This document shows, piece by piece, positions 21,004 through 35,013 of a stretch of 64,000 bases of DNA. The notes under the pieces were generated by a model. It made no database searches, had not been told where the DNA came from, and saw only the letters and a program-made list of their open reading frames with translations. Location: contig NW_020825312.1 of assembly GCF_003286085.1 (NCBI RefSeq), positions 5,518,001 through 5,582,000 of the forward strand, in the 5' to 3' direction. The DNA is from Drosophila persimilis (taxonomy: Eukaryota; Arthropoda; Insecta; Diptera; Drosophilidae). The position numbers were made by a program, and so were the translations under genes. Numbering within the stretch: the first letter of the stretch is position 1; every line of letters starts with the position of its first letter.

Positions 21004-23229
21004 GTCAACGGATTGTACATTGGTCACGTACCGATGACGACGTCAACATATGTCTCGTCTGTGCACTTTTTCTGAGACCACATCTCGGTCAGATGCATTT
21101 TCCCTTGTGTTTTAGCATATAGAAACCGTATAGGTCCAATTTCGAATACTTATCGTCTAGGAAAATCCAATTAAAAGGATTTTGTATCGCCCCATTATCG
21201 TTGGAATCTAAACACATCCAAATGGAATGGCTCATGATATATGTATTCCGGCCCCCGCCAAATACATTTCGGTTGATATTTTTACGACTCTTCTCGATTC
21301 TTAACGAGTTAAAAGTTTAACCGTTTCACCGATCATCGAATCATCAATCAGGGGCCATTAGGCGGGGGCCCCAATAAAGTTTTTTCCAAGCGAAAGTTTT
21401 CTGCCCTCCTCTTTCTCCCATATGCTCTGGTTTGTTTTTATGGCATTTAGATTGGGCGTTTATACGTGTGTGGAAATGTTTTTGAAAATATTTATGAATG
21501 GATTAGAGCATTTTTGGGAGATTCCTGAAATGTATTTTAAAATATTTTGGTAAGCTTGATATTCTGACATGCATTTTCGAAATATACATACTTATGCATA
21601 AATGTGTATGTAAATTCTTCAAAGAAAGACTCTTCATTGTTATAGCGACTTCCTGGGGACTTACGGAGCAGAAGTATTTATTATAGGTATCGTTTTTGGA
21701 GGAAACACTAAAGGGAACGCCTTTTCTTACGCATTACCTAATTACGTCCGAATGCAAATTCCTCTCGTTCCTTTGAAAAAGGCATCAAATTAATATTATC
21801 TTTATTATGACTCATAAAAGGCGACCGCAACGGGGAAACTTTGGGTAACTTTTGGCACACAGAGAGCTCCATGACCCTAAAGCGGAAAAACAAACACACC
21901 AAAAATGTGGGCAATGTAGGGACCCTTTTTTTTTTGGTTGTGACTGTGTCTGCATTTAATCAAGCTACTCGGAGAAAAAATATTCAAAGTGCGTACTTCC
22001 ACCCAACACATAATTAAGCCTAATAAATTTCTAATTATCAGATGGTCAGACTAAGTGAATAAAAAAGGGTCGAAGGACTCACTCAGCCGCAGGACCAGCG
22101 CAGGACAACGAACACATGCTCCTGTCTGGCTCGGGCCTGGGCTTGCGCTTCGGCTTGCAAATTAACCCTTTTCATAGGATAAGCAACATCCAGCGGAGAC
22201 CTACAGACCCACAGCACGACTTAACAGTAAAAACGGCGCTCATAAAATTCGAGTTTTATGGTCCTCCGGCCAGTTGGAGTTGAACGTAGTTACTGGATCT
22301 GTTTAAATTTAAATAAATTGTACAAAACTGACGCTGAACTGTTGCCGCCGAAGAGTTGGAGACCGGCCACTTCCCACGTGGGGACTTTTTATGAGCCGAG
22401 CTGGTCAGAAATTAAAACTTTATCTTGATTCTCTAAACAGTGAACAAAAGACGACATCGCGACGGCACAACCTGGCGAGGGCATTCGGAGCTGCATAATT
22501 AGACATACACCCGTTGGGGATGTCTGTCCGGCGGTCCGGCTGTCCGGCTGTCCGTTGTTTCCCGTGGACAGTCATGTCATACCCCTCCAGCTCTCTTTTG
22601 CTATCTGAGTGTCCATTCATCTATCACGCCCTCTCCAATCATTATTCACGCTCAGTTGGCCACCTGTGAGAGAGACTTTTAACGGCAAAAGAGTGAAGGG
22701 CCAAGGCGTTGACACTGTCATCCAGCTTGATCGCTTTAAATGAGAATTAGCATAATTGAATTAAGTTCAGATAAGCCCCAGTTGCAGTTGTCGTCCCCGG
22801 CTCATATCATTAGCTGCTGTTGCCCTAGACTTGGTCGAACAAAGATTACAACTTTTGGTTTTGGGAGTCCATTAATTAACTATCAGATAAGGGATCGAAG
22901 GTGTTCAGTTCGGGGTCGCGCAGGGTGGTGGCTAGTAATTACGAAAACGATCATAAATGTTAAAATGCAGCAAACTAATCTGTCATTGTTCAAGAACTAT
23001 CTCTACGAAACTATGTAACATCCAGAAGTCATTATATCGTATCACTATATCCTGTACTCGTATAACAGCATTTATGTGTTTTCCTACACCTGATAACATT
23101 AATAAAATAGCTCGAATGCTTAGGTTGCACTCTGACGGACAGATAGTTCCATAAATATTTGATATTTAATCTTACAAAACAACAATCAGAAAAGCAAACA
23201 AACAAATATTACTAGGGAAAGTGAGACGC

Positions 23230-23285
23230 AAAGCCGAAGCCAAAGCCAAAGCCAAAGCCAAGACCGTGATGATGATGATGATGGC
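23230..23285 (+). repeat. AAGCCA array followed by GAT repeat
   Basis: Five hexamers of AAGCCA or GAAGCC are followed after a few bases by six GAT triplets. Confidence 0.9.
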
Positions 23286-23892
23286 GATTATGTCCGCCAG
23301 AGTTCAATAGGAACTCGTTAGATTTGAATTAATTAAATTTAAAGTCGACTCAATGGGTCTTAGGGACAGTAGACAACGCCCAGAAAGGATTAACAAATAC
23401 AAAGGCCGAACAACTTGAGGCTTAAAACGATTCACCGCCAAACCCGACAGGCACGGGCAGGTCTCTCTGAAGTCCAAAAGTGCTTTTAACCTACTTTTTT
23501 TGCGAGTACACAGACTCGGAATACATCCAACATATGTACGTATGTATGTGTATATGTATAAATAGACTCTAACCCCTTATGGCGTGGCGTTACCAAAGCG
23601 GGTGTGTAAAGCAGCAAGCTAGATGGGGCTGATGGCGGCAAGATTGATGGACTACAGGATGACCTGTAAGAAACCAACTGAAACTCTTTGATCTACAGAT
23701 CAAAGATTCGACTGCGTCATATATCTTTGCCAAATAATACATGGGATCGAAGATGTTCCATGCTGTCCGTTACATCATCAGGCCATCGTCTTGCATTTGA
23801 TCATCCTTCAAGGGTATACAAAGTGTTTACCATGTTTACTTTCCTTTTTGGTCGTTGTCGTCGCAAAGCTTTCAACTAAATTTAATCTTGTT

Positions 23893-23941
23893 TACACACA
23901 CACACACACACACACAAAGAGAAACACACAAACACACACAT
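23893..23941 (+). repeat. AC dinucleotide microsatellite
   Basis: Twelve uninterrupted AC units, then interrupted AC tracts. Confidence 0.95.
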
Positions 23942-24139
23942 ATTATGCACACTCTCATACACACCTAACACAGTGCTGAATGTAATCCTTTAAATGAGTT
24001 TAGCGTCACGTTCGCACTTATGCGTTAAACACGTGTTTTTTGCCCCAGCATTATCCTTTTGCCCAGGCACTGCTCACAGCTGGCTGTGGGTTGAGTAGCA
24101 AGGGGTATATATACATAGGTGCATGCTCTGGCCATGGCA

Positions 24140-24181
24140 CTGCCTCTGGGTCTGCCTCTGCCTCTGGCACTGGCACTGGCT
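24140..24181 (+). repeat. CTGCCT/CTGGCA hexamer array
   Basis: Imperfect hexamers in which CTGCCT passes into CTGGCA. Confidence 0.85.
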
Positions 24182-24722
24182 CTCGTCAGATGCAAAATGT
24201 CAATTGATGGCCGCCGAGACATCCCCATACCCCCAAGCCAGAATCAAGCTGTGTTCCAAAACACTCGCCTCGTGCTGTTGCTGCCCCAGCTCTTGCCACA
24301 GTCTGCCGGCCCGCGGGCGGGTTTCAGTTTAGTCCACGCCACTGCACCTTCAACAACTAGATGAGAGAGTGGGAAACGGGAGTGAGGAGAAATGCTTTGC
24401 ATAGAGGACCACTCAGTGCGCAACGTTGGATCATTAAAGTGGCATATTTCACACATAGCCCAGGCGAGAAGCACTGAACTAAGGCCAGCAACAGCCACAG
24501 GCAAAGCCACACGAAGGCAAAGGAGCAAAAATACGACTAGAGATACCCATTCAAATGATACCCATTACATTTGATAATATTTATTCTAGCCCCAGCAATC
24601 CAATAGCATGCCAGTAAGTCAAAGACTTTGGTCCTGACGGTTCTTTAACATTAATTGAAGACGCTTTAAGTGACATTAAAGTGCGCTTCTTTCAATTGTG
24701 TGTGGGACATTTGTCGAATTTT

Positions 24723-24758
24723 GCCATTTCCATTTCCATTCCCATTTCCCTTTCCATT
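24723..24758 (+). repeat. CCATTT hexamer array
   Basis: About six copies of CCATTT with C/T changes. Confidence 0.9.
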
Positions 24759-24973
24759 CAAGCACAGTGCGAGTACAGTGGGAAACGAAAGTTTAGTGCT
24801 GGCAATTTGGTCTCTTTTGTGGAGAACTTTGTCGTTGTGGGATGTGGTGGTTTTGGCCCTGCTCGGAACAGCATTGCGTCGAGGGACGGCGCGAGTATGT
24901 GGCAAATTATTTTAATTGTTTTGCAAGTGCTTAGAATGCCTCAGACCTAATGGTCTCTCGGAAAAACAGGGCT

Positions 24974-25015
24974 GGGTGCCAGTGCCAGTGCCGGTGCCAG
25001 TGCCGGTGCCGGTTC
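24974..25015 (+). repeat. GTGCCA/GTGCCG hexamer array
   Basis: Six to seven copies alternating the last base A or G. Confidence 0.9.
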
Positions 25016-25123
25016 TGTTGTCTAAATTAATGTCAAGGGAAATGCCATTTTTCGTTTAGATTAATTTTCTCTTTGTTAACTTAATTTTCGAAAGAGGTTT
25101 TTCGGAGCGAAAAGTCACTTTGG

Positions 25124-25157
25124 GCCTAGCCCTAGCCCTAGCCCTAGCCTAGCCCTG
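25124..25157 (+). repeat. CCCTAG hexamer array
   Basis: Four to five copies of CCCTAG, one shortened to CCTAG. Confidence 0.9.
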
Positions 25158-25447
25158 ACCAGCAAACTGCCACAAAGCTCTTATGGCGGTCTTCTGAATT
25201 ATATTAATTAATTTACATTGTTAATTGTTGCAGCCGAAAGCTGATTTACCATATAATTACTATCCAATATTCATAAATGAAGTCGAAGTTTTCCTGAAAA
25301 TGCATTTCACCAAATTAATTTCCCAGCGATTGGGTGGGTGGGCTGGTTTTACTTTTAGTAAAACTGCGGGATATACAGCGATAAATAACATGCAAACGAG
25401 GCAAAATCAATGCAAAGCGCGTTGAAGCGTATTATTAGCGGGAATGG

Positions 25448-25514
25448 GCGTTGCGTTGCTGTTGCTGTTGCTGTTGCCTTTGCTGCTGCCGCTGCCGCTG
25501 CCGCTGCCGTTGCC
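25448..25514 (+). repeat. GTTGCT/GCTGCC hexamer array
   Basis: About eleven hexamers; GTTGCT units grade into GCTGCC units. They give poly-Val-Ala or poly-Ala frames with no other sign of coding. Confidence 0.9.
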
Positions 25515-25784
25515 CCACCACATCCCCCACAACTACAGAGGGTGGAGTGGGCGGTCCAACGAAAAAATAACCACATGATGTCAATCAATAAATACGAGTA
25601 CGCAGGGCTTGGGTGGGAGCCCCGGCCTGTGCATTCGTCTGTGTTTCTGGGCTGTGGGGGAGGGCCTGGTGGAAATATATAATCGAGGCATATCAACAAC
25701 TTGCCGTCACGCTGGTTAACACTTCAATAAATCGATAAACGCTTCAAACAGAAAAGCTGTTGCATAATTATGACCGATTGTGGG

Positions 25785-25843
25785 GCAGGGCAGCCCCAGA
25801 CCCAGCCCCAAACCCAGCCCCAGACCCAGACCTAGCCCCAGAC
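25785..25843 (+). repeat. CAGCCC/CAGACC minisatellite
   Basis: Imperfect 6-base units of CCCAGA, CCCAGC and CCCAAA. Confidence 0.85.
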
Positions 25844-26921
25844 GAGGCTTTAATTAAATTGGTTGTGTATTAGTGCGAGAGCAATTGGCAGCTGAAGTGC
25901 GATCCAAGGAGAGATGAGAGTCGGGCCTTGGGAAAGCGAACAAGAGGTGCGTAATATTCATAGAAAATGCATTGGCTGTCTGGCTTTCACTTTCCCATTT
26001 CAGAATTCATTTAGGAATCAAGTCTGTTTTAAATGGTCAACTTTCAGCCCGAATTCATCCTGGTATACAAAATAGATAACAAGGACTTGAGTTCCCCCCT
26101 AACTATGGATGGCCAAACGGCATTTTAATCTCGTTTCAAAGCCAAGGATTTGCCCACAATGGTCTCAAATAATATCACTTAACGATAGTACTATCATGAT
26201 ATCGAACGGTGCCCACACGGTGGGCCATGCCAAGCCAAAAATTAAGTTGACAAGCGCATCCGTTTGACTCAGCCACTCCAACACTCCTCCGGAAAATGGC
26301 TGTAAACAGAAGTTGGCGCACGTGTCCAAAAAACGTTTGCCCTTCTACTCCACTTCAGCCTCCCCTTTGGCCACTGCCGCTGGCACTACCACTGGCACGT
26401 GTCGCATGCACTTGTCAGCATATGTTCCACGTGATTCCCGACTGCCACTGTGACTCCGCCCAAGGATACCTTCTAAGCCGGTTCACCCAGTGGATGGGTG
26501 GGTGGCGTTGAGGAAATGAAAACTCTACTAATGTCTGCTTTCTATCATTACGGGGCTCTGACCAGATCGGGCCCATTTCCCACTGCTGTCCGGGTGCATG
26601 TGCATCCCTGCCTTGTCATACCCTTTCATTGGGTCAATATCAGAATACTGATTGTCTGATGTCGAACTATTTCGAGCTGAGAGAAACAAATTGTGGCTTT
26701 CAAGCTCATCTGTGGTGAAGTTTCAAGGGTATGGCAGATTCGGTGCTTGTTACGAGTATTAAGGTATTTTTTGTAAATCTTTTTACTCATTTTATTTAGC
26801 ACGCTGTTTGTTTCTGGGTTTTTAATGCTGTTAACTGCAATGGAATTTTTATCTTCTCTAAAAGGATTTCCCATCCTTCCGTTTGCTGCCTCCACCTCGC
26901 TCTGGATTACATTCTTGCATA

Positions 26922-26977
26922 TCCTGGCCCTGGCCCTGGCCCTGGCCCTGGTCCTGGTCCTGGTCCTGTCCCTGGCT
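26922..26977 (+). repeat. CCTGGC/CCTGGT hexamer array
   Basis: About nine hexamers, the last base changing from C to T along the array. Confidence 0.9.
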
Positions 26978-27756
26978 CAGTCTGCGTCCTGTGCCATCCC
27001 TTGCCGTCCTGTCCCGTTGTGTTATCTTGCGGTTTTGTATATCAAGTTGAGAATTTTCTCATTAATTTCAACGTTTTTCTGCAGCTTTCGTTGATGCTGA
27101 TGTGTTTTGTGCTTGCGGACAGTTGTCGGTCTCCCTCGCCCTGTGTGTTGTGTCCAACTGGTTGTGGTACAGTGCGGGACAGTGTGGTGCGGTCACAAGC
27201 TGGAGCCGAGCAAAACAGTGGGACAGTGGGAGCCATTCACGTGCATGTAAGCCATTAAATACAAAATCAAGGCTGAAATGTTGATGGGCAAACATGTATA
27301 CAATAGAAATTGTTACATTCCAACCAATTCTTAGCTTAAACCTTTTTAAAGTTTATCTTTACTTTAATTGTCTTAGACCCGCTACTAATAGTAGTTTCTG
27401 TGTACTTCTGATCACTAGATTCATATGTCTTTGACACATCTCCACTGTCTCATCTGAAGTTCAATAACCCACCATTTCCGATAGACAATTCCGGAAGACG
27501 AAAATCAAATAGTAATAGCATGAGGTAAAGTGGAAATTCACACAAATTAAAGCAACGAAGAAAGGAAAATAATAGGCAGATCCGAATTGAGGGAAACAGA
27601 GTGGGAAAAACGAGGTTCAAGTGGAAGTCAAGCAGACAGCCAAGAAAAACACCAATTAAAAGCATATAATGATAATGTTGTGCCGAAAAGTCATTTGGAG
27701 CAACTAAATTACAACTTCCCCTTTACATTACGTGGCACTGCAGCGGAACCACAACC

Positions 27757-27848
27757 TCATCCTCGACCCCGACCCCGTCTCCGACTCCGACTCCGGCCCA
27801 GACCCCGACTTAGGCCAAGTCAACTGAAACTGAAACTGAAACTGAACA
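27757..27848 (+). repeat. Compound CGACCC/CGACTC and CTGAAA arrays
   Basis: Hexamers of CGACCC and CGACTC run for about 55 bases; after an 8-base gap, four units of CTGAAA follow. Confidence 0.85.
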
Positions 27849-29717
27849 TCGTCGACTCGACTTTAAGAGAAGCGAAAAATGCACACAGAATTAAAAGTCT
27901 GCTGCAGTTGCAAAGGCAGAAACAGATGGCTACTGCAGTGTAATGAAAACAGACGCTAACAACAATCAACAGCACCGAATTTGTGTCTTAGGTCGGGCCC
28001 TCTAGTCCTCTACTCTCCACTCTCGCCCAGAACTGTCGAAAAAAAAACAATCGTAAAGTTTGAGTTGGTTTGCCGCTTGGCTAAGTGAAGAAGTTCAACG
28101 CACAAGTTCATGAACTTGCACCAATTCGTAAAGGTTTTTCGGTGTGGTCGTAAAGGAGGTCTGGTCGGATCGACTCCAGTGCGCACTGCTGACAGAGCAG
28201 TTTATAATTAGAAACCGTGGGGCGAAAGACACTGTCTGACTCTCAGGTATCTAGCCGAAAGGAAAGTCAAGTGGATTTTGGCGGCACAAGTGGAAGATGA
28301 ATGCAGCTCCTTGGATATTGACAGAAAACAAAAGCAAACAATTTGTCGGCGTGCAGCTCGGTTATGTAAATAAAAGGGAACAAATAATGTTGCAAGTCTG
28401 ACTTACACTTCACTGAATGAAAAATACTCTAACTGGGAAAACCTTTAAATCGGTTTAACGAAAAGCCCAAACTTATGAGGGTACCTTTGGCGGCTCTTTA
28501 ATACTCTACAAATATGAATTACAATTTTTACCATTGTTTCAGAATTACCATACTCATATTACGAGCCACAGAGTATTACCGTTAAACGAATCAAAAAATA
28601 AACAGATATGCAGCGGAAATACCCATTATAAAAATACCTGAAAGAGTGCCCTTTTTATTGTTTTTTTCGGTGGCTTGAACATTTTTAAGTATTTAACAAA
28701 AATTTAACAAAAAGCCTAGAAACAAAAGGAAATGTTTACATATGTATGTATGTGTGGATGTACTTGGAACAATGCAAAGTTTCGTGCTTGCGGTTAATCT
28801 TTTAAAAGTGGCGTTTTTTCATCCCTCCTCCTGTATGGCCACCCACTAAAAGAGTACTTCTCGTCGCTTGTGTTTATATTTCGGTTTAAAATTCCGTGCA
28901 CGCGCCGGGCATTATAAACATTTTCCTATATGATTCCCATAGACTCGGTTCCCGGTTAAGCGCTGGAATTCGCTGTTGTCTGCGATACATCAGCGGCATT
29001 ATTTGCCAACCACTGCTGCTGCGGCTGTTATCATTTGCTTGCAGTTTAATATTCAAACAAATACAATAGGACAAGCAACAAGCGGCGCTTTTTAAATAAA
29101 TACAGACCAAAACATTTATGACAACTGCTTGCTGCCGGAATTTATTGGACGAGTCCCATCGATAAGCGGACCGAGCTGGCAATTGCACTGGAAAATAAAT
29201 TGCAGCCAATGGAATGGAATACTCGTACACCATTTTTATTTGCCGTAAGTCGGGGTAATAGTTTATTTGCTAACCAGCATTAAAATCTCGTTCAGCGGTG
29301 TTCAGCATCGCTGCAGCGGTCTGTAAAGAAATTTCTGTGGGGGATAATTAAATCAAATTAAATGGATATAAATGAGGAATGGGGGTCTGGTGTTGAGTGT
29401 GTAGTGGGGCATTTCCAACGAAATAAATAGTTTAATTTTGGTTGATATTGAACTTAAGCCGTAATTCAAATGAATATCGGACTATTTCGATATGTTTTGA
29501 ACAAGAATAGAGCTCATCGAGAATGTAGACCCGACCACTCTCATTAAACCACATTCATAGCACTCTTTTACATTATAGCCAGACATTCTAATTCCTCACC
29601 TAATATTTATATCCGTTCTAGCCTCAGCTATTACCAAGACAAAAACTATATCCATAAATCCTTTGGCCATGCATCTGCATAATCCATTTATCTCGACTCT
29701 TTCTTTGTCCCCTGGAA

Positions 29718-29763
29718 GGAGCCAGAGCCAGAGCTAGAGCCAGGGCCAGAGCCAGAGCCAGAC
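29718..29763 (+). repeat. GAGCCA hexamer array
   Basis: Seven to eight copies of AGAGCC with single-base changes. Confidence 0.9.
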
Positions 29764-30189
29764 CAGCCAACATGTAGACATACTCGTAGTCAGCATTCGC
29801 ATTCATTTATCACATTTATCGCTAGGAAGCGAAAGAAAAATTCTATTACAAGTGAAAGAGTCCTAGCCAGGGTTCCACATAACCTGCGTAGCAAGCAGAC
29901 CATTAGAGATTATGGAAAAGAATCTTGCACATCATGTGAGACCTGCGACACATGCGATAAATCTCCCACGTATAAGTCTTGAAGCTCGAGCCGAATTGCA
30001 AAACTACTACATCATTTTTGTTCGTTGCGATAACTCACGCAGATCTTGAGAATTCTGTAGATTTTTCAATCCAATCCTATTCTTTTGGGGTAATTTATCA
30101 ATGTCCAGCTACGGCCACGAGTATGCCCGCTCCGACTGCATTTAATCCGTGTTCCAAAGGATCAATGAGAAAATTTCAAATCTACATAT

Positions 30190-30222
30190 GTCCGGACTCC
30201 GGACTACGGACTACGGACTCTG
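30190..30222 (+). repeat. CGGACTC/CGGACTA array
   Basis: Four to five copies of an 7-8 base unit based on CGGACT. Confidence 0.85.
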
Positions 30223-31437
30223 GAGTCGCGGAATTAGCTGCGTGCTGGCTTTGGCTCTCAATGTAATTATCGTTTGTGCCGCAATGGGGCACTTTCAGTA
30301 TTGACGAGGTGGGTTGGCCGTTCGCCAGGAGGGGTTGCTTGCATTTGTCATGCTTTTCAGCTGCACATGTGACTGGGTACTCGTACTCGTCTTCGTATTT
30401 GCTCTCTGTCACTCTCTGTGTGTGTGCATTGTGATAAGCACATGTTATGGTTTTTCACACTCTCAGTTTGGGGAGGTGTGGGAGTGGGAGTGGGAGCTGA
30501 GTTTTCTTGCTTGGATACGAGTATTTTGTGTTATCGATCGGCTTACCATTCCGACTCCTTGTTTGCGGTTGTTACATGTTTTTCTATCTGGATTATGATT
30601 AATTGATTGCCAAGCCAAGTGCTGTGGCCGCCTTATCTGAATGGTTCTTGGGAGTGCGGAAGACGAGTGCAGGGTGGCTTCTGTCACGCCCCTGCAATTT
30701 GGGGTTCATTGACGTTGGGTCAATGGAATTTCAATGCTCCCCCCCCACAAGATTGGGAAACTTTTCGCGCTTTCCACTGAACAGTTATAGATCTTCATGT
30801 CTGTAGATCTATGTAGTGGAATGGGCAATGGGAAATGAAACCCCATAGTCGTAAGGAAAGGATTGATCAAACGTGGTATTAATACCCCCATAACTTTACT
30901 ACACAATCTAATTTCTCCAAGTTGTCCCATTGCCCACAGTAGTTCATCAAACGTGGGAATGGTGGTGCTCTGTGGCATGCACATGTGTCCATGGAGGCAA
31001 TAATGTAAATAGTTATTGCACTTTGCCACCTCCTGACGCACGCGGCAATGCAATTAGTTTAAAAGGCCAAAAAGAGGAGGCTATAAAAAGAGGCAGCCCT
31101 GACAGAGCAGAGCAGACTGACAGGCCAAAAATGAAACAAAGAGGAGTAGAATGAGAGACAACCAGCTATGGCACATGGAAGAATGTCAAAGCAAAAATGA
31201 AGCCATTAAATGAACAGCAAAAGTTGGATCCCCAGAAGCACGAAGAAGCAGAAGAAGCAGAAGTGCTAAGCCAGAAGCAGTGGCAACAAAATTTGACACC
31301 CGCCACAGACACGATGGGCAGCACACTCTTCGACTGGCTCAAACGTCAACGTTGCCACAGTCCACCAACATCAACAACAGCCAGCGGCAAGGCAACATCA
31401 TCTCCTCGTCATGTCAGGCCCAGATGGAGTTACGGGC

Positions 31438-31483
31438 GAAGATGGAGCAGGGGGCAGGGAGCAGGGAGCTGGGAGCTGGAGCC
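31438..31483 (+). repeat. GGAGCAGG/GGAGCTGG repeat
   Basis: G-rich imperfect repeat of 7-8 base units. Confidence 0.8.
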
Positions 31484-32180
31484 TCGGAAACGTCGACATA
31501 TTTCACGTGGGTCTGTCTGTGTGTAATGCCATGTGGGGCGACAAAAAACGGAGAAAAAAAAGGTACATACATACATATGTATACGAAAAGCAAGAGCTAT
31601 TTCACAGATAAGATTGAGGTAAACGACAAAATATAAAAGTGGCCTACTCTGCACAGTTTTGGGCTGGACTTTAGGGCCAGTCACTACTGTAGAAAAACCG
31701 AGTACCTGTCAAGAATGAATGCGAGTTTTTCTGCCCGCCACTCTTAAGTGAAAACTACTAATCAGACAATTAATATTAATTAGCATTAATAAGCAGACAA
31801 TGGCAGACAATTAGCAATTGTGAGAGCCATTTGCTGAAGTTGCCTCAGTTTCCTCAGTTGCTTCGGCGGAATATCCGATATGCATTCCTTCACAATACGA
31901 GCATTACGAGTGTGCCACACAATTTGAGGTAAGCCCTTCAGCGGAAAACTTTAACTGCAAGACAAACGACTTTTGCAAAGTGCGCCACAGGACTACTGTG
32001 GATCGGATCTGTTTTTTGGCTAAGCCAAATGTGAACGTCAGTTCACGTGAGTGCTGCAACATTTTTGCAAAGTAATTGCTCATTTTTAAGGGTCTCAGCG
32101 CAGTGCTCTTGTTTGCAGTGGAAGCGCTACTTGGCCGCCTGATGCTCAGGGCTTGTTTCTGCCTGTCACTGCCATTGCCA

Positions 32181-32200
32181 CTGGTGGTGGTGGTGGTGCA
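32181..32200 (+). repeat. GGT trinucleotide repeat
   Basis: Six GGT triplets. CGA/CAA triplets (32350-32403) and GGGACA plus GGGGCTA units (32468-32521) lie within the next 320 bases. Confidence 0.9.
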
Positions 32201-33049
32201 TCTTCTATAGCTACCGCTACATCAGTGGCATTTTCTGGGACCTGGAGCCTGGAGTACCCGCATCAAGCTTGCGTACTTCTTCACATGCAAGAAAGCAATA
32301 AAATCTTATAGTTTGTTTTTTGTTCCGGTGCCTTCTGCACATGTGGCATACCGACGACGACGGCAACGACAACAACAACAACAACAACGACCAAGGCGAC
32401 AACAATGCCAACACTGAGTGTGTGCCCTGTCAGTGACAGGCTGTCAAAAGAAAGAGATGGAGATGGAGCTGGGACAGGGACAGGGACAGCGACTTGGACA
32501 GGGCTAGGGGCTAGGGGCTGGAAGTAGATGTCCTCCACTTTTTGTTAACTTTAATGTTGCTCATTGTGCCCCATTGCATTAAGGACGGGAAATAGCCAGA
32601 ACTCTACAATTCAACGATCAAATTGTATACATTTTTGCAGAGAGTTTCGTATAAATCTTACCATGCACCATATAAAAACACTGCTAATTTATTAGAACTT
32701 ATTTATAATTAATTAATGTGAATATCATCGAGATTCAAATCTTAATAGATATAATAGATTGCGATAATGTGGAACATTTGTTCGAGCATATTCCGACAGC
32801 AACATTCAACTCCATTCTGTCAGGACCATTTTGGCTACATTTTGCTGCCAGCTCAATGTCCAACCATTCATTTTGTTGTCTGCCTGAAAGATGCTGCCAC
32901 ACAGATGCGTAGGCCTTTTTATTCATAATTTAAACAGATGAGACAACACAAAATTGTCAATCAAGCGAAAGGCCAAAGGCCCCGAGGGCCATTCAAGGAA
33001 TTGTGATGGAATGGAAATAGAAATGGGAATGGAAATGGACTGGCTTCGA

Positions 33050-33083
33050 GTAGAGTGGAGTGGACTGGAGTGGAGTGGAGACG
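33050..33083 (+). repeat. GAGTG pentamer array
   Basis: Six to seven copies of GGAGT on the plus strand. Confidence 0.9.
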
Positions 33084-34219
33084 AGTTGGGGGGGGACGTG
33101 CATCTATCACAATCAATTAATAGCTCGCAGAACTATCAACACACAGAGACAGACCGACATCAAACAAATCTGGAGGTGAACGCAAGTGATGCGTATCTGT
33201 CAGATACGAGATACTCGCACAACTTCGTTTGCCTTTTATCAGCTCGTTCGATCAGATTGGGACTCGGTGGAACGGAAGTGATTGCCTTCACACCCACCGA
33301 GTTTGCTGCGGTTCGCTGCTGCGGTTCGCCTATTAGACCCCGATCTGCTCTGGGTCGGGTCACGTTCTAGACAAGGCGGCAACACCAAACGCCAAACCAT
33401 GTCTCTGGAAGGGGGGGACAAATGTCAGTTTGATAATTCGATCTTGCGAAGGTATTTCACATGTCATGTTTACATCTGTGTTAAGGTTAAATGGAATTTA
33501 TTCCCGAAGCATATTTTTAGTTATTGAAAAAGACGTATTAGGGAGTGCACGTTTTTGATTTTTCAATGGAAATGGGTATGAGTATATTGTATCTGTCCAA
33601 GCGAAAGTCAATATTAACCTATGTTCATCATCTGTCTTCTATGATACTTCATCTGCAATACAACCATATTTCATTAATGAACGAACCATCTACTAATTCA
33701 ACTCGGATACAAGACATCTGCTCCTGCCCCCGTTAGAGACTCCTCTTGGGCCACCGAAAACGACGAAACCGAACCTAAGAAAATGGAACGGAAAACAATT
33801 TGGGTCGTAAATAATACGCTGACAGTTTTTCATTTTTAGAAGAGAAGTAATCAAGCAAAGCCAATTAACAACAGCAGCCACACCGCACCAGATCTGGGCA
33901 CCCATAGGTGAGGTGAGTGGTGCACTCTTCTGAAATACAGGCACCGCACCAGATAGGGCGTGGCACAGACACAGCCCCCTGGCATGGGGGAGGGCCAGAC
34001 GACATGTCGGAAGCATGTACATAGAAAGCCGGACGAGTCGGAGCGTTAATGAGAAAAATATGACGCAAATATAATTATCTGTAGGGAGCGGAGCGTTACT
34101 CTAGCTGGTCTCAACAGTTAATACCAAATATGTCAGACGCAGTCCGCAGTCCGCCGTCCACAGTCCGAGCAGTGAACTCGGAGCAAGATGAATGAGCACG
34201 AATTATAAAAACATAAAAA

Positions 34220-34251
34220 AGGAGAGGAGAGTAGAGTAGAGTAGAGGAAAG
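34220..34251 (+). repeat. GAGTA/GAGGA pentamer array
   Basis: Repeat of AGAGT and GGAGA. A separate CCCTG pentamer array of about seven units follows at 34492-34528. Confidence 0.9.
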
Positions 34252-34762
34252 TATGAAAACAGCCAGGAGAGCCCTTCAGGTCGCTGCAAATAGTTACTAG
34301 TTGTAACTGCAGCTGACATTTCTGTAAATTTTGATGTATGGCCACAACAGGAGGGACCGTGCTTCGCTGTTGCCACCGCTGTTGCCAACACAAATGGATA
34401 GAACAGCAAGCGCTTAAAAAAAGAATAATAACTCGTATTAAATGAACTGTAAATTCGGCTGGGCTAGTTAGACTTACCTGCCCGTACACCTGCCTGCCCT
34501 GCCCTGCCCTGCCCTGCGCTGGCTGGGGCACAGGTTAAAGGTTAGTATCTAGCCAGGCCTGCACCCTGAATTTTCATTAGGCGTGACGGATATGCCCGTT
34601 TTATACTTCTCCATGACTGGCAACTGATTAGGGAATATTACAAGGGTAACTTTATGAGATAACAGGGGCATACTCGAACAGCATCAATTAGGGTTGAACT
34701 GATCTATCCCATACCGGAACGAGTACTGTTAGTTTGCATGGGAAAGTAGCTCTCGCGGATCG

Positions 34763-34796
34763 ACCCCCTCTCGGGGGTAAAAGATACTCGTATCTG
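34763..34796. repeat. Two adjacent short hairpins
   Basis: ACCCCC-TCTC-GGGGGT is followed eight bases later by the inverted repeat AGATAC-TC-GTATCT. The second contains the ACTCGTA heptamer. Confidence 0.85.
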
Positions 34797-35013
34797 ACTA
34801 GCTCCTGCAGCACTTTTGTATCGAGGGAACTAAATTGTTCTGTTCTGTTCTCCAGGACTAACATACTCGAGGGCAAGACAATGTCCTCCAAGATGGCAAC
34901 AGTACATCGTAAAGCCCTGCTATTAAGCCTACTGGGCTTGTGAGCAAACCTTTCTTGTTTCTAAAGATGTTCCATAAATAAAAAAAAAATAAACAAAAGA
35001 CTTTCAAAAAACA

